A stretch of DNA of 64,000 nt from Dryococelus australis. Lineage: Eukaryota > Arthropoda > Insecta > Phasmatodea > Phasmatidae. The translations under genes and the position numbers were made by a program. The notes below the pieces were generated by a model that ran no database searches, was not told the DNA's origin, and saw only the letters and a list, made by a program, of their open reading frames with translations. Where the stretch lies: assembly GCA_029891345.1 (NCBI GenBank), contig CM057000.1, positions 126,331,338-126,395,337 of the forward strand, read 5' to 3'. Position 1 is the first letter of the stretch. Every line of letters starts with the position of its first letter. Of the stretch, positions 21,355 to 32,162 are shown one piece after another.

Positions 21355-21533
21355 TTGCAAAGGGCTTTTTAACGTCCCCCGGTTTTATGCTTGAAGGCTG
21401 AGCAGGGGGCGGCCTACAGACAAACTTATAACTCACCTGAAATTAACATCCGTTCCTTGCCCAGAATTCGAACCCAGAGCCTCCTGCACCCCAGATTGGT
21501 GGCGCGCCAACCAACTGCGCCACGGGAGGTCGG
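21355..21533 (-). mobile_element. tRNA-derived SINE, family S2
   Basis: On the minus strand it starts CCTCCCGTGGCGCAGTTGG, whose TGGCGCAGTTGG fits an A box. Then comes TGGGTTCGAATTCTGG, a B box. The body contains GTTAATTTCAGGTGAGTTATA and GTAGGCCGCCCCC, and ends near GACGTTAAAAAGCCC and an A/T-rich tail. Head and body differ from family S1. A body-only relative lies at 61828-61935 on the same strand. The A-to-B spacing and two intact-looking boxes make this a good Pol III promoter candidate, although the body is mutated. Confidence 0.85.
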
Positions 21534-22335
21534 CTATACGAGATATTGAAATTCGTAAATTTCAGATCAAAAATTGTTCTTTGGAATGTTAACATAGGGA
21601 CAGTAAACTGTTTTTATAATTATATGTATACGTATAAACACGCTTTTAAAAGAGTGATGTCGAGACAACTACACAAAATGGCCAATATCTTGTTCTGTAT
21701 AGATCAACAGTAACATACCTTGAATACATGTCGGTTCACCCATAGACAAAATAGATTGTTTTCTACTCTAGACTATATCCACTCATCAGAAAGTTCAAAA
21801 TAGCCTAAGCTCTACTTGTTTAGAACTGAATGAAGTAAATAATTAGTGTTCTCCAAAGTCATCTGAAAATCATGTATCATTGAACATCATTTCGTGTGGG
21901 TGCATGAGTTTTTTGTCTTTCATTTAACGCTATACTGACAACACGCGTTCGTTAGCCTGACGTCGGTTTTTTTAGGGCATAATGTTATTTGTCAAGGGTG
22001 GTTCTACCTATATCCCTGTCTTATTAGCGAAAATATTTAAATGTGCAAAGAAAATAATTCTGATTCCTGTATACTGCGAAATAAATGGAAACAACATTTT
22101 CTTAGTGGAAAAGACGCTTATGAGATCACAGGGAAGTGAAGTACTTATAATGATAATGAAAATAGATATGCGAACAATGGGTAGAAATGAAGGTCCTTCA
22201 GGCAAGGCGAAACTAATAAAACTCCTGTTTTTCAAGGCCCATTCGTAGACACCCAGTTTCGAAGTCTGAATGTAAAACGCAGTCAGCAAAGGAAATCTGA
22301 TGATGTTCAACTAGCTTCACTTCACAAATTAATTT
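21534..22335. other. Spacer, overlapping chance ORFs only
   Basis: Two opposed frames overlap here (88 codons plus at 21982, 100 codons minus at 22008). Neither shows a domain, and overlapping open frames in AT-rich DNA are expected by chance. Confidence 0.45.
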
Positions 22336-22600
22336 AGGGACTGTGGTGGCTCAGCGGTTAACCTGCTCGCCTCCCACCATGACGAACTGTGCTCAATCCC
22401 TAGCCGGATCACTCCCGGATTTTCGCATGTTGGAATTGTGGTGGACGATACCGCTGGTCGGTGGGTTTTCTCTGGGATCTCCCGTTTCCCCACCCTTTCA
22501 TTCCGGCGCTGCTCTGTACTCACCTCAATGACCCTCATCGGCTCTCAAGGCCTTGCTGTTAAGAGGCGCCCAAATCTCTTCAGTCACACACAAATTTCTT
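22336..22600 (+). mobile_element. tRNA-derived SINE, family S1, near full length
   Basis: The head GGGACTGTGGTGGCTCAGCGG has an A box (TGGCTCAGCGG). The expected B-box position (about 22389-22400) reads TGTGCTCAATCCC. The body follows: GTTGGAATTGTGGTGGACG, CGGTGGGTTTTCTCTGGG, CCCACCCTTTCATTCCGGC, GCTGCTCTGTACTCACC, CCCTCATCGGCTCTCAAGG and GCGCCCAAATCTCTTCA, then a CACACA tail. Frames on both strands here are shadows. Confidence 0.88.
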
Positions 22601-23362
22601 TCCTGCGCCTTGTGACGAAAAATCGTATTTTAAGGCATTTTTGTAAAAGCTATTTGAACGATGATTATTACAGTCTAATTTAGAAGCGTATAAAAAATTC
22701 TTACCGTATAACAATTCTGAGAATGTGAGACATAGAATTATATGAACCATACGAAGGTTTAAAAAATTCATAAAAGTAATTACTTATTACAATTTTGGGA
22801 ATATTAAAATAGTGTTTGAAATATTTTTGATAACATATGGAATGATGCATTCGCGAGCACGAATGAAGAGTAACTTGATATAAGAAGTCTGACTGATAAG
22901 TGCATATAACGTAGAGTTCAGTAATGGCATTCTAAATATATTTTCTAGGTCTTTAAATCTTCCACCCCGTGTCAACTCGTCAAATTATATTTCCAATTTT
23001 TCTGATGCTTTTGTTTTAATACTGATATTCTATTTTACACTTGTGTATATGATATTGGTAAAAATGTTTGCACAATTGTTTATTTAAGCTTCTAACTAAC
23101 TTTAATGTCGGATTTTTAAAGCACTTAGTGCAGCTGAAGTATCGAAGACGTTTGCTTGAATGAGGTCTGAAACCAGCTTCCCTGTTTCATGCATTTGCTT
23201 TTATAACAAAAGGACTATAAAAATAACAAACACTTGAAGTTCCATATATTTACTCCAACGATTTGTTTCAGTTATTTATCAACTTTTGTAAAAGTAATAT
23301 GATATTTAATATATATTTCAACAAACTTACCAATGAAGATTAGTAGTCAGTTTGACACACAT

Positions 23363-23398
<36 letters not shown>

Positions 23399-23636
23399 GG
23401 ATTCGTTAGGGCCAATCTTTCTGGGTGTTGCAATTTTTACATACACTAGTGTGCCCGAACGAATTCAAACTCGGAGGATGTGTAGAACAGTGTATCAGCA
23501 ATAAGTAATTACGATTACAGAGAGATGGCGTACACGTAGGCCCAGCAGCGCCGTGTCTTGTGTGACCGGAAATATCCGTGTTACGCCAAGTTCAGTCAGT
23601 GATGAGCTGTGAAACGAAGTGAAAGCAAGTGCCAGT
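22601..23636. other. AT-rich spacer with an AC/AT microsatellite
   Basis: (AC)n(AT)n at about 23354-23398. The part from about 23400 is probably the 5' end of the Tc1-like element that follows, but I could not define its terminal repeat. Confidence 0.5.
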
Positions 23637-24660
23637 ATGTATCGTCGACGTCAAAGGGCGCCATATCAGCATGTGAGTTAGTACGAACGGGTCAGGGTGA
23701 TCGGTCTCTGCGAGACGGGTTTGTCATACCGTGACATTTCGGCTCGTACAAGGCATGCTGCTACGACAGTGATGCGTGTGTGGAACCAGTGGATAGAAGA
23801 GAGTCGCACGCAGCGACGAGTGGGTACTGGACCATGCAACGTGACCACAGTACGGGATGGCTGCCATCTTGTCCGCGTGGCCGTAAAGGATCTTGCAGCC
23901 TCGTCCACAGTGTTGGTTCGACACTGGAGAACTGTCTGCGTCGGCGGTTCGGCGCCGTCTGTCTGCGGGCTGGACAGGTGGCACGCATGCCATTACGTCG
24001 GCTTCCATTGTCCAGAAACCACAAGAGCCTCAGACTGCAATGGGCACGTGAACGCCGGCGCTGGCAAGCTGAGTGGTAAAACGTAGTGATTTCAGACGAG
24101 TCTCGCTTCAACCTGTACTACAGTGATGGCCGCATATTTGTTAGATGCTACCGTGGTGACCGCAACCTGGCAGCCTGCATTGTGGAGCGCCATAGCGGAC
24201 AAACGCCGAGTGTGATGGTGTAAGGCGCCATTGGGTACACCATGCGATCTCGACTCCTACGTATTGAGGGCAATCAGAACAGCAATCGCTACGCACGGGA
24301 GGTTTTAAAACCCCGAGGTACTGCCTCTCCTTCAGGCATCTCCACGTGCCATATTCCGGCAGGACAATGCTCGACCACATGTGGCGAGAAATGCGACAGC
24401 CTTCTTCAATGAACGACGGGTGTAACTGCTTCCCTTGCCTGCACGTTCACCCGACATGTCGCCCATCAGACATGTCTGTGATATGGTTGGTCGGTGACCT
24501 GTTCGTCACAGACTTCCAGCTCCCACTGTTGATGCTTTGCGGACTCGCAAACAGGCAGCGTGGAGGGAAGATACCTGAGGAACATAGCACAGTGTTCTTT
24601 GAGTTCGTGCCACGACGTTTAGGGGCTCTGATTGCAACACGTAGAGGCTTCACGCCATAA
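23637..24660 (+). pseudogene. Tc1-like (DD34E) transposase pseudogene, near full length
   Basis: Almost a whole Tc1-family transposase can be followed. The N terminus is MYRRRQRAPYQHVS, then IGLCETGLSYRDISART and TVMRVWNQWIEESRTQRR (paired helix-turn-helix DNA-binding region). Next come RMPLRRLPLSRNH..LRLQWARERRRW, SDESRFNLYYSDGRI (first Asp, codon 24095-24097), QDNARPHVARNATAFFNE (second Asp, 24363-24365) and ARSPDMSPIRHVCDMVGR. The residue 35 positions after the second Asp, where DD34E enzymes carry the catalytic Glu, is Arg (AGA, 24468-24470). It ends IATRRGFTP at 24659. Stops (after the S of QHVS, at the former W of EW., and at TAA 24429-24431) and frameshifts confirm inactivity. It is the best preserved of the four Tc1-type remnants in the window. 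Confidence 0.92.
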
Positions 24661-26582
24661 TGAATTTCAATCCCATGCATTCTCCTTGGTGTGTGTGTGT
24701 GGTAAAAATCACTTTCAGAAAACAATCATCGTAGTATTCGCGGTGATCTGCTCGGTACACGTAATTCGACATTTGGTATTATTTTTTTCTTCCCAATTTT
24801 CAGAGTTGCGGGGGTAAATTTTGAGGTTGTTGTCGGTAATGTATAAAGCTAGGGGCTTGATTTTCTAAGTGCAAAAATTACGAAGTTCTGTAAGTTTTCG
24901 ATGTAATCTGGAGGTTTATTTTTAAGCATAGGCCGTCCCCGGTGGTTGAAACGCATTGGAGTGATTTCGGTTGAGTGTAGCAGTATTAATAATTATTTAT
25001 CCAGTGTATGGAATTGTAAATCCCTCACAGTCGATACAGATTTCCAAAACCCTGCCTAATCCCACATGTGCTCAAAGCTCTGCTTTCGCCTCATTAATAT
25101 TTTCTAGTCAATATGGCACTAATGTCCGCTTGGATAATTTCATGTCATCCCGTATCTTAAGGCAAACGAGTAAACACGCATGAAATTGCTTGTTTCGTTT
25201 AACCTAACTGGGAAAATAAGTGTGCTGTCCCCTCTAAATTACTTTCTATGGTGCACAAAAATCGAAGCACAAATATTAATTTGCAGTGACCACTCAACTG
25301 CTTGCTAGTAAATCATTTTTACTTGCCCCAAAGCACTATTTTTATTGGTATCCAGTTAAAAAAGAAATATTCTTCCGATCTTGTGAATAAAATAAACGTT
25401 TCTTTAGTTTAAAAAATAATAATTTTCTTTATTAATAAATGCGGTTTTATAAAACCAAATGTTTTAAATTTTCTTGTGAATTCCCTTTATTTAATTTAAA
25501 ATGTACAATTGCAACGTGATGAATGAAATAATACAGTGATTCTTATCGCACAAAAATGTTTCTGCCTTATGGGTTAACGTTAGTACAGTCTTTCCAACCA
25601 ACATTTTTCAAATGTTCTTTTTTCTTGTGTATGATGGGTCGGCCAGTTGCAATATTCGGTTATAACACTGGTGATTCTAGCTTAACTATTTCACCAGTGT
25701 CATAGTTCCTGATTCCTAAAAAAAAAAATAAGTGGAAATTGTATTCTATTCTGTAACTAGATATTATAAAATATCGTTTAAAATGACCTATTATATATGA
25801 CAGTATTTACTTTAAACTGCATAAATTTATATAATTAAATTTTTCTTCTAATTCCTGAGCTATGGTACAGTCACAACAATCAACATCTTCTACAATGCAA
25901 TACAGACAGACTGAAAAGTAAGTAGATGGTAAGATGTGTCAACTGTGCATTAACTGCAAATATTTTGACGTAAATACGACTGCCTTATTTAGAATAACGG
26001 AGACAGTGAAATGGAAGTTGTTTTTCTCCATCTTTAAAATCCTATATCAAATGTGAAACTTGGAATATATTCTATGGAAATTAGACTCTGTTCGTTTGAT
26101 TGTACATATTCAGATATAATTAGTGCAAGTATAAATACATATTCTAAGAACCCTACTATGTCACGCTGTAGCGGACACGCCAGTGGCTTCATGAAGACAC
26201 CTCAACAAAGCATCCAGTTCTGAGCCCGGCGTTACCAATCCGAATATGACACAACTTGCGGCCCGAGCAAGCATGCAGATCAATGAGGTCCGTTTACCAA
26301 AAACAAACATCGAGCACGGGCAGTGCGAGACGCGGCTCGGGGTTTTTTTCTACATCAGCTATCGACGAGGGAAGAACTCAGCTTAAGGGTGTGTGCTCGT
26401 GCGCCGTCTGCCGTACTACTAGATGCAGCCTCCGGACTCAAGAACAGGTAGCAATGTTCTAATTTGGAACCAACCAGGATGGTATAACCAATAACTATGC
26501 AGTTTCATTAATATAATATGCTGTAGGCTCCCCTATTGAATAACTAACTAGAGTCATGTAAATTGTATTGAATATGTTTTAC
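24661..26582. other. Spacer, nothing recognised
   Basis: Includes the probable 3' flank of the Tc1-like element to about 24830, then AT-rich DNA without supported features. A GC-richer patch at 26160-26460 gives a 68-codon frame without a motif. Confidence 0.5.
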
Positions 26583-26813
26583 TATAGGCTGTTCACGGTA
26601 AAGTGAGCACTTTTTAAGGCCCTTCCAACAAGCATTAACAACTGATAAACATGTTTTATTGCAGCCTCAGACGTTAACTTTTGAGCGTGGTGAAATGTAC
26701 AGACTGTATTTATTAGTCACATATAAATGTTTAGATTATAAAGTGGTGGAAAGATGAAAATTGAAATTGAGCAGTGCTCTAAAAAGTGCTCACTTTACCG
26801 CGAACAGCATATA
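26583..26813. mobile_element. Short MITE, family M1
   Basis: Left end TATAGGCTGTTCACGGTAAA then GTGAGCACTTTTTAAGGCCC. The right end AAAAAGTGCTCACTTTACCG then CGAACAGCATATA is its reverse complement with few changes. TA at both ends fits the TA target of Tc1/mariner-type transposons. No coding capacity. Confidence 0.92.
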
Positions 26814-27100
26814 ACTTCATTAAACCCCCAGCTGAGTTAGTACAGTGTTTAACGATATTCTCTAGCTAGTAATTCAACCTCCGTAACATCCAACCTTTAG
26901 TACTATCAATTCTATTTCTGACTATCGCCACCTACGTAATATCATGTACACCCATAGGACGCCCGAGGCATATGCCAGTCACTCGGACGTAAGACCCTAG
27001 CAACAAGTTTGCTACAACGTATTCAATGCAAGGGTAGTGTGCAAAAGTCGCTGTGGGCGAGGCCAGTGTTGCGAACATTTAGAAAATCCCATCAGATGAA
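26814..27100. other. Spacer between MITEs
   Basis: No feature that I can support. Confidence 0.45.
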
Positions 27101-27506
27101 AAGTAAAATCTTTTGAACTCAACCTTCGAAAATGTCGCAGCCCCTATCTGAATATATTTGAACGGTCATACTGAGAGGCATGCGCTCAATAGAGTTGGTT
27201 ACGGCGGGAGGGGTAAATAGTTCCAGGTCTTAACGTTTCGTTAAGTGTAAGGTAACCAGTTATGAACTCTGAAACGATTTATTTTGCTTCTTGTTTTTTC
27301 TTACATCGAAAATTAAGAATTAGAATAATTTGTAAAATATTTACTTTTGTCATAATTTTACAATTTTACTCGATCGACGCGTGATTAAAGCCATCAGGCG
27401 TATGGAAATGTTAATTTTACGCATGGTAAAGGAATACACAATGTGCTTACAAGTAGATTTTGAGTAGGGCTTTAAAAAGTTGTCAGTTTACAGTTAATAG
27501 CCTATA
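27101..27506 (+). mobile_element. Long MITE, family M2, eroded copy
   Basis: Its inner sequence follows the M2 order: AACTCAACCTTCGAAAATGTC, ATAGAGTTGGTTACGGCGGG, AAATAGTTCCAGGTCTTAACG, CGATCGACGCGTGATTAAAG, GGAATACACAATGTGCTTAC, AAGTAGATTTTGAGTAGGGC and TTTACAGTTAATAGCCTATA at the right end. The left terminal repeat is degraded. It gives the empty-site sequence (CAAGTAGATTTTGAG) used below to define the LTR insertion at 44519. Confidence 0.75.
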
Positions 27507-27931
27507 GGAACATCTACATAATCATTCTTCATGAAGAAATATCCATACATTTAATTCAATTTCAAATAATATTTCTAATTATATTGGAAACTTTTTTACG
27601 GTGTTAAATATAGATAAAAAACTAAGTGAATGCTATGTAACTGCAGTTGTGATAAAGCCAACAAGAATCTGCAACGACACTCTAAAAAATAAGCACAATG
27701 ATGTCTAGACATAAATAGCAATTTATGTCTAGCACGAAGTTGTAAAACTAGGCTCTATTACATAACAATTTTACTCATTAGGTAGATGTTAAAATCCACA
27801 AATTTTGGTGGAAAATATATGGAGTTGGCAACACTTGCTATGACAATTTTTATTTCTTGCAAAAGATGCTATGTAAATATACACAATCAGCAGAAACATT
27901 TAACTAACCGTGACTTTTAGATGTTTTCAAT

Positions 27932-28214
27932 TAAAGGCTGTTCACGAAATAGTGAACATTTTATAAGTGAACCTTAGAAAAAAATCACTGCACCTGTAGG
28001 CATATATTTTAATGGGCGCACTGAGTGACATTCGCCCAGTAAAATGGGTAAATATGGACGCTTTTTATTCGTCGTTAAGATATGGAACTACTTTCCATCC
28101 GTCGTTACCAACTTTACTGGGCGAATGTAACTCAGTGCACCTATTAAAATATATGCATGCAGGTGCAGTGATTTTTTCCATTTATAAAATGCGATGCACT
28201 GAACGCTGCTAATA
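27932..28214. mobile_element. Palindromic (fold-back) M2 derivative
   Basis: The left arm has TAAAGGCTGTTCACGAAATA, AAAAATCACTGCACCTGTAGG, ATATTTTAATGGGCGCACTG and CATTCGCCCAGTAAAATGG. The same series returns in reverse complement from about 28090 to 28214. Arms are about 120-130 bp around a short centre. It is an M2 left end joined to an inverted copy of itself. The 66-codon frame here is an artefact of the palindrome. Confidence 0.85.
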
Positions 28215-28875
28215 ACTTTTGACCGTACAATTATAGTTCGACATCCCGAGGTTCCTTTGTCGCAAATAGCTATATGAGAAGCTTCTGCGCCAGTTGAAAA
28301 ATTTAATCATAAGCGAGACTTGCGGGGGTAGTGTCCCTTCAATCTTGATTTCGTATTAAAATTTAACTTGCGGACTTTAGAAATCAAAACTTTGTGTCTT
28401 TGAGGACTACATACCAGAACCACTGAAGCTCGAACTGTATCAGATATACCAGTGTTGCCCCATGCGAGACAGACAATATTAAGTAATGAGGTGATCTTTG
28501 ATGACAGTCACAGATTTAACATAAAAAAAGTCTAATGTGACAACAGTATTAATGTTAATACTACAGTAAAATTATTATCGTCTGTGAGTCGTCAGTAACT
28601 AATATTGCTGGTAGTTAAATATAGTATTAAGCTATTATTGTAAATGTAACATTAAGTATTTTTGTAACGTTACATCCTTACTGTATTGACAGCATTAAGG
28701 CGGTGTTTATGTTGCGGCAAAACCAATTTTGTGTTGAACTGATGTAGACATTTGTGTTAAATTTTTTTTGCACTTTCTCTGATTTAAAAAAAAAAAAAAC
28801 ATTCCGATGTACCATGAATCGAGTACAGTTATTGTGTCATTAAAATAAATATCACCGATGAAGAAGAAAAAAACG
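28215..28875. other. Spacer, nothing recognised
   Basis: AT-rich, with an A run at about 28787-28799. No supported feature. Confidence 0.5.
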
Positions 28876-28946
28876 ACGTCCGGGAGAGGATTCGAACCCG
28901 CGTCTTCAGTGCTTGGCGTTCTTCACTCTAAGAAACCTGACGGACA
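28876..28946 (-). mobile_element. tRNA-like sequence, probable SINE head
   Basis: The minus strand reads GTCCGTCAGGTTTCTTAGAG...CGCGGGTTCGAATCCTCTCC, with a clear B box (GGTTCGAATCC) and five paired acceptor bases (GTCCG/CGGAC). The A-box region (TTCTTAGAGTG) and the T-arm stem do not fit a functional tRNA, so I call it a tRNA-derived remnant. Confidence 0.5.
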
Positions 28947-29002
28947 ACTAACAGCTCTGTTTTAACACCACTTAACGTGCTTCATACTGTGGGCATTGAA
29001 TA

Positions 29003-29413
29003 CTAAAGACTGTTCACGATAAAGTGAGCACTTTTGAAATAAACCTTGTGGGTAGGAGCTACCTACATATATTTTAACGGACTCACTGAGTGACATGCGC
29101 CCAGTAAAGTTTGTAATGATGTATGGAAAAATAGTTCCATATTTTAACGTCAAATAAACAGTTTTAGGTAACCATTGTGATAATTTTAAATAATTATTTC
29201 GCTTTCTATTTTTTTTTTTTTTAATTTATCGAAGTGTATAAAATGACCAGATTTGTAACATATTTATTTTTCCGGTGATTCCACAGTTTCACGTGATCGA
29301 CGCATGAATAAAGTGATGAGGTCAATGGCAATGTTGATTTTACATAAGGCGGAGGAATACACAACGCGAGATCTTAAGTAGGGTTTTCAGAAGGGCTCAC
29401 TTTACTTGTGTTA
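29003..29413 (+). mobile_element. Long MITE, family M2
   Basis: Left end TAAAGACTGTTCACGATAAA then GTGAGCACTTTTGAAATAAACC. Inner blocks ACGGACTCACTGAGTGACATG, CGCCCAGTAAAGTTTGTAATG, AAATAGTTCCATATTTTAACG, CACGTGATCGACGCATGAAT and GAGATCTTAAGTAGGG. Right end GGGCTCACTTTACTTGTG. No coding capacity. Confidence 0.85.
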
Positions 29414-29731
29414 TCCGGCGTCGTTGAAAGCCGGGCGCTGGGGCTCTGCTCGAAGGCTGCTGCCGGAGACAGCCGGGTCGCCGTGGCTGTGGGAGATAGC
29501 GGCGGCAGACATCGATTGGCGGAGGCGGCAGCGGAGGCGGCTGGGGGGGCGGGATGGGCATTTAATACGTAATGACCTGCGACGGTCACGGCACCACCAC
29601 GTAGATCGTGTCGAGCCCCACGTGATTAGAACCCAGACCAGCTTCCACGTCGTCTTCCCCCTTCTCGACGGGCAGGGCGCGAGGGGAGGCGTCACTGCTA
29701 GACTAGACGACGGCAGGCAGGCGCGAGACTA
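29414..29731 (-). other. GC-rich island between two transposons, possible exon remnant
   Basis: GC and CpG content rise sharply exactly between the end of the M2 MITE and the start of the family T element. On the minus strand, one frame at about 29588-29680 reads VEKGEDDVEAGLGSNHVGLD then TIYVVV before a stop, which looks protein-like (acidic, varied). Another frame is open for 94 codons (29411-29695). A CAG acceptor-like site (TCTAGCAG) and a CGCAGGTCATT donor-like site lie on the minus strand. I cannot assign a family. Alternatives are cargo of a transposon, a CpG island, or a decayed exon. Confidence 0.3.
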
Positions 29732-30303
29732 AGGCCCGGGTGCGCCACCATCTTCCCCGATCCGAGATCGAATGATCCCAGTTCCGAGCCAGGATCCAGT
29801 TTTATCTTGGTTCCAATGTAAAAGTGCTGCACCAACGAAATTTCGTGATTCTGGATCTCCGATTCGTCGACTTTGGTTCTAAAGTGAGAGATCGATATTA
29901 AGTATGAAACAAATTTTGCTATTGGTTCGTAATATATGACGTCATGGAAGTAGGAGTATTTTCCACTATAGATAGGAGTAGATGTGCGATGTTTTATCTA
30001 TTTTAAGTGAATTAGTGTTCTACGAATTCGACTGAATAATACTCCAGTGCGTATAGTGTTGTTTTTATTTCTGAAGAAAACAATCGAACGTAGTCGTATC
30101 TGTTGGCGTATTTTCAAACTACATTTGTCAACGATGGCTGCTGAACTCGGATCAAGATTTCAAACCGCCAATTTCGGCGGTTCGAAACGAACTTCATCTC
30201 GATCTCCAGTCCAGCTCTGAACTCGAATGGTGCAACAGTTTTCTATGTCGATCTTAGATCCGATTTCGGATCGAGTTTCGAACCACGATGGTGCAATCGG
30301 GCA
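29732..30303 (-). mobile_element. TIR transposon, family T (shorter copy)
   Basis: Ends read GCCCGGGTGCGCCACCATC (left) and GATGGTGCAATCGGGC (right), inverted around GGTTGCACCA. Reverse-complemented, it follows the element at 9550-10815 block for block (CGATCC.AGATCGA, GGTTCCAA/TTGGAACC, CATGACGTCATATATTAC, TTTTATCTATTTTAAGTGAA, ACTACATTTGTC). It lacks that copy's two internal segments of about 300 and 350 bp. Hence either this copy is deleted or the other has insertions. No transposase frame. Confidence 0.82.
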
Positions 30304-30345
30304 TTGGACAGCGATCGTCTACGACAGAACAGAATATTTGTAATT

Positions 30346-30717
30346 GCATACTGCCTAGCGGCCGGCAGCTACGAAATTTGAATAGAAATCCCATGTTAAG
30401 GAAATTTTGCCTCAGTACGTTAATTTTACATATATGTATTCTTCACGAAATTTTGTGTGAAGTTCCGTACTAGCGTATATTTTCAATATAGACACGCAAT
30501 GTGTATTTTTTATAAAACGTTAATTTTAAACATTTCCTTGCTAACAGGCTATACATATAATGGAAACATCTCCGTTATAGGGAACTTCTAAAGAATTGGT
30601 GAAGAGTACATTTAGTTTAAAATGCCTATCTTTAAAATTAACGTACTGAGGGAAAATTTACTTAACATGTTATTTCCTTTTTAAATTTCGCAGATGCCAG
30701 CCGATAGGCGGTGCCCT
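30346..30717. mobile_element. MITE with long terminal inverted repeats (about 85 bp)
   Basis: The left arm (about 30346-30434) has GCCTAGCGGCCGGCAGC, TACGAAATTTGAA, CCCATGTTAAGGAAATTTTG and CTCAGTACGTTAATTTTA. The right arm (about 30628-30717) is its reverse complement with scattered differences (TAAAATTAACGTACTGAGG ... AATTTCGCAGATGCCAGCC). Only this one copy is in the window. No coding capacity. Confidence 0.88.
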
Positions 30718-31184
30718 TAAGATTGGTGGATGAGAAAATAGGTCAGAATACTTATACCCCAGTGATAAAGAGCAAGAAACACGAACACTGGTGCTAAAAT
30801 TGCTACCAGAAATAAAAACACAGGTCTCAAAACATTAATGCTTGGAAACACACCCGAAGAGGATTACAGGCCCACAATCTAGCACAAACATGCAAACGGA
30901 GCTCGAATATTCACTCCCACATAGTAACTTGAAATTATGAACATGTCGGACTTCATGTACTTACAGCATTATGTGATCAAGTATCGTCATCTTGTCCGCG
31001 ATAGACTATATCTAAGTGCGCTCGCTTCTTACTCCTTCCCACTTTTTCTCACACAGAGAGCGCCATCAAACGTCCCAGTATAGCTGTGGATTAGAGATAA
31101 GAGAAATAAGCACCCAAACTTTCAGTAATTGAATGAACAGAGATTGTCAGAAATTCGTGATACAATAATTAAGTCATGATATCA
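30718..31184. other. Spacer, possible decayed LINE upstream part
   Basis: No motif recognised, but it lies directly upstream of the reverse transcriptase remnant on the same strand. Confidence 0.35.
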
Positions 31185-32085
31185 TTCTTGGATATATCTG
31201 GAGTATTTGACTGCGCCTGGTGGCGAGAGATTATGTGACAAAGAGAAGGATGTCCAGCTAACACCTGGAGCAATATTGAACTACTTCAATGACCATAGAA
31301 GTGCTTATTTTTGCGAGAGTCTGCAAGTGCATAAAATACTGACAAAAAGGATGTCCACAAGGTTCTGACCATGGCCCGTTACTTTGTAATGTGATGTTTA
31401 AAAGTCTCCTGCGAATTCGTCTGTCAGAAGGATGTGATGTTTAAAAGTCTCCTGCGCATTCGTCTCTCAGAAGGATGTGAAATGTATGGCTACGCGGATG
31501 ATGTATGATTGAACCTGATTCCTGGATGGACAAGAAGAAAGATTGGATACATAGCGACAAAGATCATACAGCAAACACAAAAATGGGCTGTGAACAAGTT
31601 GAAGTTCGAAGTTGACGAGAACAACTGCATGACGATAAAAAGGAATCTGCAAACGAGACACAGTGATACTTTTCAGAACAGACCTTTGATATTTTTTTCA
31701 TTTGAAAAATACCTGAGTGTCGTATTCGACAGTAAATTGTTATAAAACAAATATGTAAAGTGCATATGTGATAAAGCTATGATCCTGTTGGGAAAAGTAA
31801 GAGCTTTTTCCCCTGCCTGACTTCCACATTCTGAGAACGATCTATAAGGGAATATTTGAAGCTATAATAAACTATTTATATGCAGTGTTGTATAGAATAT
31901 TACAGCAGGTTATTGTTAAAAGAAGACTAGAGAAATCTCAGAGTGCAGCCTTTTAACCACGATGAAAGCATACCGCACAGTATTCAGTGACGCATTACAA
32001 GGTCTAGTAGGAATGTTACCAATAGATCTGCTGGTAAAAGAACGAGACCAACTAAATTAACTTGCTAGAGACCACCTCCTACTAA
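31185..32085 (+). pseudogene. R1/Jockey-type LINE reverse transcriptase remnant
   Basis: Reverse transcriptase blocks appear in the expected order, in shifting frames. LDISGVFDCAWWREI (from 31188) carries the first Asp of the polymerase. Then KGCPQGS-like and PLLCNVMFKSLLRIRLSEG. MYGYADDV has the YADD box at 31491-31502. QKWAVNKLKFEVDEN follows, then YLSVVFDSKLL. TTMKAYRTVFSDALQGLVGM follows, then LPIDLLVKERDQL, which is the downstream region typical of R1-clade ORF2 (AYRTxS..AL.VLAGxxPL). The initiating part, endonuclease and 3' UTR are not seen. A 43-bp direct duplication (units from 31393 and 31436) sits between the PQG and YADD blocks and breaks the frame. Non-functional, 5'-truncated copy. 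Confidence 0.88.
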
Positions 32086-32162
32086 AGAGGAAATAAATAA
32101 CATAATAAAGGAAACACGATTTCTGAATGTGTGTGAGCACACGAAAAAAGAATAGATAAATA

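Noticed and set aside
21982..22310. Overlapping 88- and 100-codon frames on opposite strands
   Set aside because: Both cannot be confirmed, neither has a motif, and AT-rich DNA gives such overlaps by chance.
28876..28946. Functional tRNA gene, minus strand
   Set aside because: B box and part of the acceptor stem fit, but the A box and T-arm stem do not.
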